Assembly (NCBI GenBank): GCA_015068565.1
Contig: SVKG01000002.1
Coordinates: 1-39,325 of the forward strand
DNA length: 39,325 bases
Direction: 5' to 3'
Source of the DNA: Oscillospiraceae bacterium
GTDB taxonomy: Bacteria; Bacillota; Clostridia; UMGS1810
Under the pieces are notes generated by a model. It searched no databases. It was not told the origin of the DNA and saw only the letters and a program-made list of their open reading frames with translations. This document shows, in pieces, positions 19,187-29,393 of this stretch (its first letter is position 1; every line of letters starts with the position of its first letter). The position numbers and the translations under genes are program-made.

Positions 19187-21532
19187 CTATTTAAGTTCGG
19201 CTATGGTGACACCCGAATCTCCCTCGCCAAAGGAGCCTAAACGGAAGGATTTAACACGTTTATGTTTCCTTAAATACGACTGGATTCCGCCACGGAGAAC
19301 GCCTGTGCCCTTTCCGTGGATTATGCGGACCTCGTGCAGTGATGAAAGAACAGCATCATCAATGAATTTATCAACCATCATTATAGCGGTTTCAAGGTCT
19401 TGTCCGCGAAGGTCAATCTCTGTGCCTACCATCATACTCTTAATCTCACCCCGTGCTTTTATACCGCTTTTTACAGGGTCGGGTTTGGCGGAGACGGTAC
19501 GGAGTTGGCTTAAATTGAGTTTCATTTTCATAATGCCGACATTGACTACAAGGTTACCCTTATTATCAGGCAAGGTAACAACTGTACCGTTCTGATTGAG
19601 ATGCGGTATGGATACCTCCTGACCGAGTTGAACACTTTTGGGCGGTTTCCCCGCCTGAGTGCCGGGGGATGAGGTTACATTATGCTTTTTACTGTCCGCT
19701 ATTACCTGCTGACGAACCTGCTCTACCACTCTGTTGGCCTCTTTAAGGTCCTTTTTCTTCATAGCGGCGCGGATATCTGCCAGGGCAAGTTCGCTCTCTG
19801 CACGGGCTTCATCTATAATCCGACGCGCTTCCTTATGGGCATCCTCTATTATTTTATCCGTCTTTTTATCAAGGGATTTGTTCTTGTTGGAGATTCTCTC
19901 TTTCAAAAGTTCTATCTCCTGCTTATAAGCAATAGCACTATCCCTTTCTTTTTCCGTATCACGACGTGCCGTTTCGAGGCTTGAAAGGACATCCTCGAAC
20001 TTAATATTATCCCCTGCTATGCGGGATTTGGCATCCTCTATTATTTTATCGCTTATGCCAAGTTTTGACGATATGGCAAAAGCATTACTCTTTCCGGGGA
20101 TACCTATAAGCAATCTGTAAGTCGGCGCGAGGGTTTCGACATCAAATTCACAGGAGGCATTCTCTACACGTGGGTTTGAAAGTGCATAGGATTTAAGTTC
20201 GCTGTAATGGGTAGTGGCTGCTGTTTTTGCGCCTTTTTTACGCACATCTTCCAGAATACTCACTGCCAACGCCGCGCCCTCAACAGGGTCTGTACCTGCA
20301 CCAAGTTCATCAAAAAGGCACAATGAACGGTAATTGACACTGTTTAATATATTAACTATATTTACCATGTGAGAAGAAAATGTACTGAGGCTCTGCTCTA
20401 TGCTTTGTTCATCGCCGATATCGGCAAACACATCGTCAAAAACAGAAATTACAGTCCCCTCTTGTGCAGTGATGTGAAGCCCCGACTGTGCCATAAGAGT
20501 CATAAGTCCAAGGGTTTTTAGCACAACGGTTTTACCGCCGGTATTGGGACCGGTTATAACAAGGGTATCGAAATCTTTGCCCAGATATATATCGGTGGGC
20601 ACTACCTTATCAACGGGAATAAGGGGGTGACGCGCTTTGCGGAGATTGATATACCCGTCATCGTTGAGTGTGGGACGAAAGGCATCGCATTTAAGAGCAA
20701 ATTTTGCCTTGGCAAATATAAGGTCAAGGTCTGCGATACAGTTGAACGTCATCTCCAAAACCTTGGCATACTGAGCAATATTGCCCGAAAGGGCTCTGAG
20801 GATTCTTTCTATCTCATCCTGTTCTTTGCTTTTTAAAAGCCTTATTTCGTTATCCGCCTCAACAACGGCTTCCGGCTCTATAAATATAGTCATACCGCTC
20901 GATGAGGTATCGTGCACAATACCTTTAATACTGCCTTTATGCTCTGCCTTAACGGGGACAACATATCTGTCGGAGCGCATCGTTATAATGGCGTCTTGAA
21001 GGTATTTGGAGTTTTTGGCAATAACACTTTGGAGTATTTCCTTAACCTTACCCTCGGAGGAGCGTATCTTTCTGCGGATAGATGCAAGTTCGCTACTTGC
21101 GGTATCGGCAACATTTGCTTCGTCGTCAATGCTTTCGAAAATCGTTTTCTCCAAGGTTTTATCATCAAAAAGTGCTTCTATATATTCTTCTATCGCCTCG
21201 CATGGGATATCGTCAGGGTAATCCTTGAATTTCCTTGCGGTTTTTAAAACCTTACCCACTCCGAGTATATCTGCCGGAGACAAAACTCCGCCCATATCCG
21301 CCCTTTTGAGAGAAGATATAACATCACCCTTACAGTAAATCGGGGGACTGCCCTTTTTAACCATAAGGTTTATAGCACAGGCGGTCTGCTCCTGCATAAG
21401 GTTTACTTCTTTTATATCAGTAGAGGGTTCGAGGCTGAGCGCACGTTCCTTTGACAGTTCAATAACAGCGTGTTCGCTGAGCATAGCCCGTATTTTATTA
21501 AATTCCAGTGTGGAGTATACCTTTTCGTTCAA
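19187..21532 (-). CDS. mutS2: MutS2 with C-terminal Smr domain
   Basis: ITGPNTGGKTVVLKTLGL, DELGAGTDPVEGAALA, C-terminal IDLRGQDLETA and IIHGKGTGVLR. Confidence 0.97.
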   Translation of the reverse strand: MNEKVYSTLEFNKIRAMLSEHAVIELSKERALSLEPSTDIKEVNLMQEQTACAINLMVKKGSPPIYCKGDVISSLKRADMGGVLSPADILGVGKVLKTARKFKDYPDDIPCEAIEEYIEALFDDKTLEKTIFESIDDEANVADTASSELASIRRKIRSSEGKVKEILQSVIAKNSKYLQDAIITMRSDRYVVPVKAEHKGSIKGIVHDTSSSGMTIFIEPEAVVEADNEIRLLKSKEQDEIERILRALSGNIAQYAKVLEMTFNCIADLDLIFAKAKFALKCDAFRPTLNDDGYINLRKARHPLIPVDKVVPTDIYLGKDFDTLVITGPNTGGKTVVLKTLGLMTLMAQSGLHITAQEGTVISVFDDVFADIGDEQSIEQSLSTFSSHMVNIVNILNSVNYRSLCLFDELGAGTDPVEGAALAVSILEDVRKKGAKTAATTHYSELKSYALSNPRVENASCEFDVETLAPTYRLLIGIPGKSNAFAISSKLGISDKIIEDAKSRIAGDNIKFEDVLSSLETARRDTEKERDSAIAYKQEIELLKERISNKNKSLDKKTDKIIEDAHKEARRIIDEARAESELALADIRAAMKKKDLKEANRVVEQVRQQVIADSKKHNVTSSPGTQAGKPPKSVQLGQEVSIPHLNQNGTVVTLPDNKGNLVVNVGIMKMKLNLSQLRTVSAKPDPVKSGIKARGEIKSMMVGTEIDLRGQDLETAIMMVDKFIDDAVLSSLHEVRIIHGKGTGVLRGGIQSYLRKHKRVKSFRLGSFGEGDSGVTIAELK

Positions 21533-21560
21533 TGTATCATCCCCCTCTTTCAGGATAATT

Positions 21561-22133
21561 CTATTTATTTATAAATTCCGCCAACGCTTTGAGCGCTCTT
21601 GCTCTGTGGCTGATTTCGTCCTTTATACTGCTATCGAGTTCGCCGAAGGTTTTGTCATATCCATCGGGAATAAATATGGGGTCATAACCGAATCCGTTTT
21701 CACCCTTGGGTTCAAAATCAAGGGTGCCTCTTACAATACCGCTGAATATATGCTTTTCGCCGTCAGGCATAACAAGTGCAATCGCACAGTTAAACTGTGC
21801 GCCACGGGTGTCGGCGTCTTTTATTTCGTCAAGGAGTTTGTCCACCCTGTCCTCATCGGTGGCATCCTCCCCACAATAACGGGCACTGTAAATGCCGGGG
21901 GCTCCGTTTAAAGCATCAACCTCTATACCGGAATCGTCCGCAATAACTGCACAGGTAACCTTTTCGGCAATGGATTCGGCTTTAAGCATAGCATTTTCCG
22001 CAAAAGTGGTGCCGGTCTCTTCTACATCAATATTGATACCTGCCTCACCCTGACTTATAACATTATGGTCGCCCAAAATCTTTTTTATCTCTTTAATCTT
22101 GCCTTTGTTTTTGGTTGCAACTATTATATCCAT
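21561..22133 (-). CDS. rdgB: XTP/dITP diphosphatase (RdgB/HAM1 family)
   Basis: MDIIVATKNKGKIKEIKKIL, AVIADDSGIEVDALNGAPGIYSARY, GFGYDPIF. Confidence 0.96.
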   Translation of the reverse strand: MDIIVATKNKGKIKEIKKILGDHNVISQGEAGINIDVEETGTTFAENAMLKAESIAEKVTCAVIADDSGIEVDALNGAPGIYSARYCGEDATDEDRVDKLLDEIKDADTRGAQFNCAIALVMPDGEKHIFSGIVRGTLDFEPKGENGFGYDPIFIPDGYDKTFGELDSSIKDEISHRARALKALAEFINK

Positions 22134-22212
22134 AATATACCTCATTATATATTTTAATATTATATACAATTATATACTTGTTTGGCGTTGCCGTCAAGTT
22201 TTTGCTAAATAC

Positions 22213-22238
22213 AAAAAAGCGGCTCATAAGAGCCGCCT
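22213..22238 (-). terminator. Terminator of tsf
   Basis: gcggctc-ataa-gagccgc with T run on minus strand. Confidence 0.82.
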
Positions 22239-22256
22239 TTGACAGTTAAGATTATC

Positions 22257-23147
22257 TTATTTAACCATACTTGCAACTTCGTCAGCGAAGTTTTCGGATT
22301 TCTTTTCAAGGCCTTCGCCCTTTTCGAAACGTACATAGTCAACAAGTTTAACACCTTTTGATTCAAGGTATTTACCAACAGAGATGCTGTCGTCTTTAAC
22401 AAATGCCTGTTCAATAAGGCAGTTTGTTTCATAGAATTTATTGATTTTACCGCCAAGCATTTTTTCGATAATGTTGTCGGGTTTGTTAGCATTCTTGGGA
22501 TCTTCCTTGATCTGGGCTGTGATGATAGCCTTTTCCTTTTCAACATCCTCAGCAGGAACGCTGTCTCTGTCTTTGTACAAAGGATTGATGGCTGCAATCT
22601 GCATAGCGCAGTCTCTTGCTGCTGCGGTTGCATCATCGTTAAGGTCAGCATCTACTTTAACCATAACGCCGATTCTACCTGCCGCATGAACATAACCTAC
22701 AACGCCGCCTTCGTATCTTGCGAAACGTCTGATGTTCATATTCTCACCGATTTTTGCAATCTTTTCTGTGAGAAGGTCTTTGATTGTGATGTTGGTATCG
22801 TCAATGTATTTTGATTCCAAAAGCGCATCAACATCTGCGGGGTTTGTTGCGATAACCTGTCTTGCAACATTTTTAACGAAATCTTTGAATTCGTCGTTCT
22901 TTGCAACGAAGTCTGTTTCGGAGTTGATTTCAACCATTGCGCCTACATTGCCTTCAACGAGGATATCAACAAGACCCTCGGATGCAATTCTGCCTGCCTT
23001 TTTAGCGGCAGTAGCAAGACCTTTTTCACGCAAAAAATCAACTGCTTTATCAAAATCACCGTTTGTTTCTGTAAGGGCTTTTTTGCAGTCCATCATACCG
23101 CAACCGGTTCTCTCTCTGAGCTCTTTTACGTCTTTTGCTGTAAACAT
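22257..23147 (-). CDS. tsf: Elongation factor Ts
   Basis: VKELRERTGCGMMDCKKALTETNGDFDKAVDFLREKG, VEINSETDFVAKN. Confidence 0.98.
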   Translation of the reverse strand: MFTAKDVKELRERTGCGMMDCKKALTETNGDFDKAVDFLREKGLATAAKKAGRIASEGLVDILVEGNVGAMVEINSETDFVAKNDEFKDFVKNVARQVIATNPADVDALLESKYIDDTNITIKDLLTEKIAKIGENMNIRRFARYEGGVVGYVHAAGRIGVMVKVDADLNDDATAAARDCAMQIAAINPLYKDRDSVPAEDVEKEKAIITAQIKEDPKNANKPDNIIEKMLGGKINKFYETNCLIEQAFVKDDSISVGKYLESKGVKLVDYVRFEKGEGLEKKSENFADEVASMVK

Positions 23148-23189
23148 GAGTTTATTCCTCCTATTTAAAGTACAAGGGTTTGTCCTTGA

Positions 23190-23930
23190 TTATTCCTGTG
23201 TTTCTTCCACAGTTTCTTCTGCATCGTCAGATACAGTACCGAGTTGTTCACCCTGTCTGCCTTCGATAATAGCATTACCCATTGTTGAAGCGATAAGTTT
23301 TACCGCACGGATAGCGTCATCGTTACCGGGGATAACGTAATCTACTTCGTCAGGGTCACAGTTTGTATCAACAATAGCAACAATCGGAATACCCAATTTC
23401 TTTGCTTCTGCAATAGCAATCTTCTCTTTCTTGGGGTCTACAACGAACATAGCACCGGGGAGTTTTTTCATCTCTTTGATACCGCCAAGGTACTTTGTGA
23501 GTTTTTCGGCTTCGAGTTTGAGTTTGATAACTTCTTTCTTGGGAAGAAGTTCAAATGTGCCGTCTGCTTCCATCTTTTCGAGCTGATTGAGTCTTTCAAT
23601 TCTCTTTCTGATTGTCTTGAAGTTGGTCAGCATACCGCCGAGCCATCTTGCATTTACATAGTACATTCCTACTCTTTCGGCTTCTTCTTTAATAGAATCC
23701 TGAGCCTGTTTCTTTGTACCTACGAAAAGGATGTCCTCGCCGCTTTCTGCAACTTCTTTGATGAAGTTGTATGCTTCGATTACCTTTTTAACGGTTTTCT
23801 GCAAGTTGATGATGTAGATACCGTTTCTCTCTGTGAAGATGTACTCTGCCATTTTGGGGTTCCATCTTCTTGTCTGGTGTCCGAAGTGAACACCTGCTTC
23901 TAAAAGCTGTTTCATTGAAATTACTGACAT
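23190..23930 (-). CDS. rpsB: 30S ribosomal protein S2
   Basis: [46 protein letters not shown]. Confidence 0.98.
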   Translation of the reverse strand: MSVISMKQLLEAGVHFGHQTRRWNPKMAEYIFTERNGIYIINLQKTVKKVIEAYNFIKEVAESGEDILFVGTKKQAQDSIKEEAERVGMYYVNARWLGGMLTNFKTIRKRIERLNQLEKMEADGTFELLPKKEVIKLKLEAEKLTKYLGGIKEMKKLPGAMFVVDPKKEKIAIAEAKKLGIPIVAIVDTNCDPDEVDYVIPGNDDAIRAVKLIASTMGNAIIEGRQGEQLGTVSDDAEETVEETQE

Positions 23931-24038
23931 TTTTTTGCCTCCTTGTTTTTTATACCTCCGCATACATCACCCCATACAGGCACCTTTTTAAAGGCAACTC
24001 CCGTAAAGTCAATATGCGTGTGTATTTTTTACCTGAAC

Positions 24039-24067
24039 ATTTTACCACACTTATTTTTCAAATGCAA
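24039..24067 (-). promoter_or_regulatory. Candidate promoter for rpsB-tsf
   Basis: minus strand TTGCAT-N17-TAAAAT, leaving a leader of about 100 nt before rpsB. Confidence 0.55.
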
Positions 24068-24074
24068 TAGTTTT

Positions 24075-25265
24075 TTAATTATTTTTTTCCAAAATTTCTA
24101 CCGCTTTTTTAAGTTGACTGTCTTTTTCATAAGGAATGCTGTTTACGGGCACATTTTTAACATCTTCGTCAAGGGTAACCTCATGGGCGGGTGTTATACC
24201 CGTTTTATCTATGCAAGTGCCTCCGGGGGTGTAATATTTGGCGGCTGTCACCTTAAACGCCGTTCCGTCGCCAAGTTCAAATATACTCTGAACACTACCC
24301 TTTCCAAAGGTTTTCTCGCCTACAAGCACACCCATTCCGCTGTCTGCAAGTGCTCCGGCAAGGGCTTCTGCCGCACTGGCGCTATTACCGTTGATGAGCA
24401 CACATATCGGAAAATCCACACATCTTGCATCGGAATCATACCTGGTTTCGTTGCCCTGTTTATCTTTTATGGTGATAATATTACCCTTAGGCATCAAAAC
24501 ATCTGCAACATCAACAAGGCTATCGAGTGTGCCGCCGGGATTATTACGAAGGTCTATTACAAGACTTGTGATTTGCTGTGTACGCAGGGCTCTGAGACTT
24601 TCTTTAAATTCTTCGCCGGTTTTTTCGCCGAAACTTGAAATCCTGATATAGCCGATACCGTCTGTCAGCATTTTGCCCTGAGCAGTTACGGCAACAACTT
24701 TTTTCCTTGCAACAGATACATCAAAAACTTCTTCGCCCCTCTTGATGGTAAGGTTTACAGTCTTGCCGTCTTCTGTCTTTCCGTCACCTTTAATAAGGTT
24801 GATTGCCTCGGTATAGTTTGAATAATCCACATTGGTATCTCCGACTTTTATAATCTTATCGCCGGGCAAAATACCTGCCTCCGCCGCAGGAGAATGGTCA
24901 AAAGGTGATATTACCGTTATAAGCATATCGCTGTCTATAAAAACCTCTATGCCTATACCTACATAATCACCCTCCACACTCTGCTTCATATCGGCATAGG
25001 ATTCTTTATCAATATACGAAGTGTAAGGATCGCCAAGACCGTAAGTATATGCCGCAAGGGACAGATCCGTCATCTTTTCTTTATCGTAATCGTAAATGTA
25101 ATATGCATCTATAAGCGCATCAATTTTGCCGATTTTCTGCATACCGTCGTTGGCAAAGGAGGATAGCGACATAATCACACTGCCACCTAAGACAAACACA
25201 AAAAGTAATGCTGTAACTACAAAGGTTATAATCGCTGTAATGATGATTTTATTTTTAGTTGACAT
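24075..25265 (-). CDS. S41 family C-terminal processing peptidase (PDZ domain)
   Basis: N-terminal TM, PDZ EAGILPGDKIIKV, LRNNPGGTLDSLVDVADVL, NGNSASAAEALAGAL, FGKGSVQ. Confidence 0.95.
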   Translation of the reverse strand: MSTKNKIIITAIITFVVTALLFVFVLGGSVIMSLSSFANDGMQKIGKIDALIDAYYIYDYDKEKMTDLSLAAYTYGLGDPYTSYIDKESYADMKQSVEGDYVGIGIEVFIDSDMLITVISPFDHSPAAEAGILPGDKIIKVGDTNVDYSNYTEAINLIKGDGKTEDGKTVNLTIKRGEEVFDVSVARKKVVAVTAQGKMLTDGIGYIRISSFGEKTGEEFKESLRALRTQQITSLVIDLRNNPGGTLDSLVDVADVLMPKGNIITIKDKQGNETRYDSDARCVDFPICVLINGNSASAAEALAGALADSGMGVLVGEKTFGKGSVQSIFELGDGTAFKVTAAKYYTPGGTCIDKTGITPAHEVTLDEDVKNVPVNSIPYEKDSQLKKAVEILEKNN

Positions 25266-25322
25266 ATTTTCAGCACACTCCCTAAATTATACTATTCACC
25301 CTCAAAAACTTTATTCAACAAT

Positions 25323-25354
25323 TTGGACAGAACACAAATATATGTTCTGTCCAA
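25323..25354. repeat. 12 bp perfect inverted repeat/hairpin between the M23 and S41 peptidase genes
   Basis: ttggacagaaca-caaatata-tgttctgtccaa; no U-tract on either strand. Confidence 0.7.
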
Positions 25355-25358
25355 CAAA

Positions 25359-26507
25359 TTATTGCAGATAAGACATGGGGTTTACAGGGGAACCGTTTAC
25401 CTGTACCTCAAAATGTATATGAGGACCGGTGGAATATCCCGTGGAACCAACCTTGGCTATAACCTGACCTCTTGTGACTCTCTGCCCTTTGCTTACAATA
25501 AGTTTACTGTTATGTGCATAAAGAGTGGTTAGTCCGCCTCCGTGATTGATTACTACATAATTACCCCAGGCGTTGTTCCAGCCGGAGATGATTACAGTGC
25601 CGTCTGCCGCCGCAAGAACATCTGTTCCATAAGCGGCACCTATATCCATACCTGTATGCTGCTTATATACTCCCAATGTGGGGTGGACACGCATACTGAA
25701 AGGTGACGTCACTCTGTAAGAATTAGTGGAGGGCCAGAGGAGTTTTCCGCCTACATACTTGGAGGTGTCTCCCGATACAAGACGGGCAATCTCACGTTGT
25801 GCCTCGTACTCGGCTTCCTTAGCCTTGCGCATCTCCTGTGTAATCTCTTTTTCACTCGCGGCAAGGTCATCGAGTATCTTCTGACTTGCTGCTTTCTTTT
25901 CGGCAAGAGCACGTTTTTTTGCCATGCTCTGCTCCATAACGTCCATTACCTGTGCGCGTTCGTTTTCTATCTCTATTTTGAGTGCTTCTATTATCTGTTC
26001 GTTTTCTTTAAGTTCGTTTAAAAGGTTATTGTCATAAGCCGCTATCTGCTCAACAACGTCCATCCTTGTAAAGAAATCTTCGAGGGAGTTGGCGTTTATA
26101 AGAACTTCAAGATATGTAACCGAACCTTTTTCCACTATAAGTTTAACACGCTTTTTATACGACTCAAACTGCTTACTGCTAAGTTCGTGAGCCGCCGCAA
26201 GTTCTGCATCCTTTGCTTCGATACGGTCATTGATTTCCTCTATCTGGGCATCAAGAGCATCTATCTCTGCCTGAACAGCCGCTACGTCTTTATCTATACG
26301 CGCCTTATTGGCCTGTTCCTGCTTCTTTTTAGCATTATTGTCGTTAAGTTTTTTGTTAAGTTCCTGTTGTTGCTGCTGTGCCTTCTGCAATCTTTCTTTC
26401 GCAGAGGCGGCGCTTACGTTGAACGGTATCACCGAAAGCAAACTCACAGCCACAAAAGCGGCGAGGGCTATCCATGCAAGGACTCTTACAAATTTTCTGT
26501 TCCGCAT
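25359..26507 (-). CDS. M23 family peptidoglycan endopeptidase with N-terminal coiled coil (EnvC/PcsB-like)
   Basis: Signal peptide, long coiled coil, HTGMDIGAAYGTDVLAAADGTVIISGW, NHGGGLTTLYAHNSKL, GPHIHFEV. Confidence 0.95.
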   Translation of the reverse strand: MRNRKFVRVLAWIALAAFVAVSLLSVIPFNVSAASAKERLQKAQQQQQELNKKLNDNNAKKKQEQANKARIDKDVAAVQAEIDALDAQIEEINDRIEAKDAELAAAHELSSKQFESYKKRVKLIVEKGSVTYLEVLINANSLEDFFTRMDVVEQIAAYDNNLLNELKENEQIIEALKIEIENERAQVMDVMEQSMAKKRALAEKKAASQKILDDLAASEKEITQEMRKAKEAEYEAQREIARLVSGDTSKYVGGKLLWPSTNSYRVTSPFSMRVHPTLGVYKQHTGMDIGAAYGTDVLAAADGTVIISGWNNAWGNYVVINHGGGLTTLYAHNSKLIVSKGQRVTRGQVIAKVGSTGYSTGPHIHFEVQVNGSPVNPMSYLQ

Positions 26508-26532
26508 AAGTTTCTCCTTGAATTTTGACTTA

Positions 26533-27429
26533 TCACACCTGCAAATACTTTCTCATAGAAAGGGCACTTCCCAATGCGCCGATTGACACGCCCACACCTA
26601 TAAAGGGAAGCAAAATTACATGCCATATATCACCGAAATTTCTAAGTGCCACGATGGCCCCCGCAGGAATTGAACCAAGGGCAGACAAACCCGCAACATA
26701 GCAGGACTGCACTATGAAAAACGCTATAATGGCTCCTGCAAAGCCCACTATCATTCCCTCTATCATAAAGGGCCAACGGATAAATGCATCGGTTGCGCCT
26801 ACGTATTTCATAATATTTATTTCTTTACGTCTTGCATAAACAGCAAGTTTGATGGTGTTTGAAATTATAAACACGCTTATAAACATAAATATAATTATAA
26901 TCCATACCGAAATGTGACGGATTGCATTGGTGATTGAATACACAATGTTTATCATATCCTGTCTGTTTTCCACACGGAGAACGCCGTCTATCTTTGATAT
27001 TGCATCGGCTTTTTCTTTTGTTTCGGATATGTCGTGAAGGGTAACCTTAAAGGAATCGTCAATTATATCATCGGGCAGACCGCTGTATGACACAAGTTCC
27101 TCCTCAGTAAGTCCCGCTTTGAATTTTGCAAAGGTTTCCTCGCCACGTTCAAAGGTGATATTACTGATACCCTCCATGGCTCTGATAGAGTTGCTGATAC
27201 TCTGTATCTTGCCGCCGTCACTGGCTTCCTGAGTTATATAAACCTGTATCTGGCACTGGTCTGCAACCTGGTCGCCGAAAAAGTTTATATTAACAGTAAC
27301 CACAAGGAACACGCCAAAAACAAACAGACAGGCGACTATTATAAAAAGCGATGCAAGGCTCATGAGTCCATTTTTGAAAATATTGCCCATAGCCTCGTAT
27401 GTAAACCGTCTTGCATTTCTAATTAGCAT
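26533..27429 (-). CDS. ftsX: Cell division protein FtsX
   Basis: LIRNARRFTYEAMGNIFKNGLMSLASL, KYVGATDAFIRWPFMIEGMIVGFAGA; overlaps ftsE by 11 bp. Confidence 0.95.
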   Translation of the reverse strand: MLIRNARRFTYEAMGNIFKNGLMSLASLFIIVACLFVFGVFLVVTVNINFFGDQVADQCQIQVYITQEASDGGKIQSISNSIRAMEGISNITFERGEETFAKFKAGLTEEELVSYSGLPDDIIDDSFKVTLHDISETKEKADAISKIDGVLRVENRQDMINIVYSITNAIRHISVWIIIIFMFISVFIISNTIKLAVYARRKEINIMKYVGATDAFIRWPFMIEGMIVGFAGAIIAFFIVQSCYVAGLSALGSIPAGAIVALRNFGDIWHVILLPFIGVGVSIGALGSALSMRKYLQV

Positions 27430-28105
27430 AACTGTACCCACCTTTTTTCTCATCATGGGCAATGGCTCCGCCCTCAACATGAATAACACGTTTCTGCATT
27501 GTATTTACTATATCCTTGGCATGGGTTGACATAACAACGGTGGTTCCACGTCTGTTGATTGTTTCCATAATCTCCATTATATCCTTTGCCGTTGCAGGGT
27601 CAAGGTTTCCGGTAGGCTCGTCCGCTATAAGAACGGCAGGATTGTTTACAATCGCACGGGCGATTGATACCCTCTGCTGTTCACCGCCGGAGAGTTCATT
27701 AGGATACATATTTGCCTTATGGGTAAGCCCCACCATACTGAGCACATTAGGTACCTGACGGCGAATCTCCCTGCGGGATGCGCCTACAATCTCCATAGCG
27801 TAGGCAATATTGTCATAGGCAGTTTTATTGGGCAGGAGTCTGAAATCCTGAAAAACCACCCCGATTGTACGCCTGAAATACGGAATCTCCTTACGGGTAA
27901 GGGAGCACACATCGACACCGTTTATAACGATATTGCCGCTGGTGGGCTCAATCTCTTTCATCATAAGTTTTACAAGAGTGGATTTGCCGGCAGCAGACGT
28001 GCCTACAAGAAATACAAACTCACCCTTTTCGATAAACATATTAACATCATGCAGTGCCTGAACGCCGTTTTCGTACGTTTTCGACACATTCTCCATCAAT
28101 ATCAT
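27419..28105 (-). CDS. ftsE: Cell division ATP-binding protein FtsE
   Basis: MILMENVSKTYENGVQALHDV, GTSAAGKSTLVKLMM, LSGGEQQRVSIARAIVNNPAVLIADEPTGNLDP. Confidence 0.96.
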   Translation of the reverse strand: MILMENVSKTYENGVQALHDVNMFIEKGEFVFLVGTSAAGKSTLVKLMMKEIEPTSGNIVINGVDVCSLTRKEIPYFRRTIGVVFQDFRLLPNKTAYDNIAYAMEIVGASRREIRRQVPNVLSMVGLTHKANMYPNELSGGEQQRVSIARAIVNNPAVLIADEPTGNLDPATAKDIMEIMETINRRGTTVVMSTHAKDIVNTMQKRVIHVEGGAIAHDEKKGGYSYAN

Positions 28106-28113
28106 AATACACC

Positions 28114-29202
28114 TCAGATTTTTAAGGATGTTGTCTTTAAGTACTTATTAACCATCATGGCTACCTTGAAAATAATAGCCTCGTCAAATATTCTTAAATC
28201 CAGACCTGTTATCTTCTGGATTTTATCCAGTCGGTACACAAGGGTGTTTCTGTGAACATACAGTTGTCTTGATGTTTCCGATACATTGAGGTTGTTTTCA
28301 AAGAACTTTTTGATTGTTTCGATAATTTCGCCGTCAAGTTCGCTGATGGAACCTTTTTTGAACACCTCACTAAGGAACAGTTGACATACAGTAGTAGGCA
28401 ACTGATATATGAGTCTGCCTATTCCCAGATCCTCGTAACTTACGATATGCTTTTCGTCCTCGAACACTTTGCCCACTTCCAGCGCAACCTGTGCCTCTTT
28501 ATATGAGGTGGCAATTTCTTTGATATTGGAAATAAGCGTTCCTATACCGATATTTACCTTCTTAACCAGTGCCTCGGAGGTAATTGTATCTGCTATCTGG
28601 GTCGCAAGATTCTGCAAGGTTTTAAGATCAACTTCCCCGTCAAATTCCTTTACAAGAGCGATATCTGTGCCGTCAATATTGACAACATAATCGCTGTTTT
28701 TGTTGGGGAACATATTTTCCAGTATTTCAAGAACAGAGAAATCCCCTGTGTTCTCGGACCGGATCAAAAACACCGCACGGTAAACATCAATAGGAAGATG
28801 CAGTTCTGCTGCTTTTGCAAGTACGTCGCCCGGCAAAACATTATCAAGCAGGAAGTTCTTGATAAAGTTGATATGATTATACTTATCGTCGTACAAGGCT
28901 TTTATGGAAGTGAAATTTATTTTCAAAATTTCCGCAAAACTTCTCGACATTGCATCGTCACCACGTACAAACACTATAAAATCCACCCTGCCCATATCCT
29001 GAACAGATCTGTATGTATAGCCATTATAGGAAAATGTGTCAAGGTTATCGTTAGCAAAATTAAGCACACATTCAAGGTCGGCATCCGAAATTATGGAATC
29101 TGTACTGGAAATGACAGTTCCGCTGTCTAAAATAATGCCCACGTCTCTGCCCATGGCATCCTTAAACTGGCGTGTTATCTGCTGAAAATAACGTGTGTTC
29201 AA
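28114..29202 (-). CDS. PucR/CdaR-type transcriptional regulator with C-terminal HTH_30
   Basis: C-terminal FFENNLNVSETSRQLYVHRNTLVYRLDKIQKITGLDLR. Confidence 0.9.
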   Translation of the reverse strand: MNTRYFQQITRQFKDAMGRDVGIILDSGTVISSTDSIISDADLECVLNFANDNLDTFSYNGYTYRSVQDMGRVDFIVFVRGDDAMSRSFAEILKINFTSIKALYDDKYNHINFIKNFLLDNVLPGDVLAKAAELHLPIDVYRAVFLIRSENTGDFSVLEILENMFPNKNSDYVVNIDGTDIALVKEFDGEVDLKTLQNLATQIADTITSEALVKKVNIGIGTLISNIKEIATSYKEAQVALEVGKVFEDEKHIVSYEDLGIGRLIYQLPTTVCQLFLSEVFKKGSISELDGEIIETIKKFFENNLNVSETSRQLYVHRNTLVYRLDKIQKITGLDLRIFDEAIIFKVAMMVNKYLKTTSLKI

Positions 29203-29354
29203 AATATCACCTCATTTTAAATTTACACCTCTACTATACATAATACTATTTTTTTGTTTATTTTGCAAGGATAAAAAGCATATTTTTTATAAAAATTGTA
29301 GGATTTTTTGGCTGCGGATACACTTTTTAGCCGAAGTTATCCAAAAAAATACAC

Positions 29355-29389
29355 AAAAACCGCCGTTGAGTTTTATCTCGTCGGCGGTT
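29355..29389 (-). terminator. Terminator of the VanW-family gene
   Basis: minus strand aaccgccgacgag-ataaaa-ctcaacggcggttttt (one mismatch). Confidence 0.75.
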
Positions 29390-29393
29390 GTTA

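Noticed and set aside
22205-22651. 148 aa same-strand ORF in a different frame within tsf
   Set aside because: Alternative frame of tsf, Leu/Lys/Thr-rich, extends through the tsf terminator.
22732-23340. 202 aa + strand ORF spanning tsf and rpsB antisense
   Set aside because: Runs across two well supported genes on the other strand and their intergenic gap; no RBS or domain evidence.
28114-29202. Regulator considered as a diacid-sensing CdaR
   Set aside because: Only the C-terminal HTH_30 is clear; the N-terminal part does not let me assign a ligand, so kept as PucR/CdaR-type.
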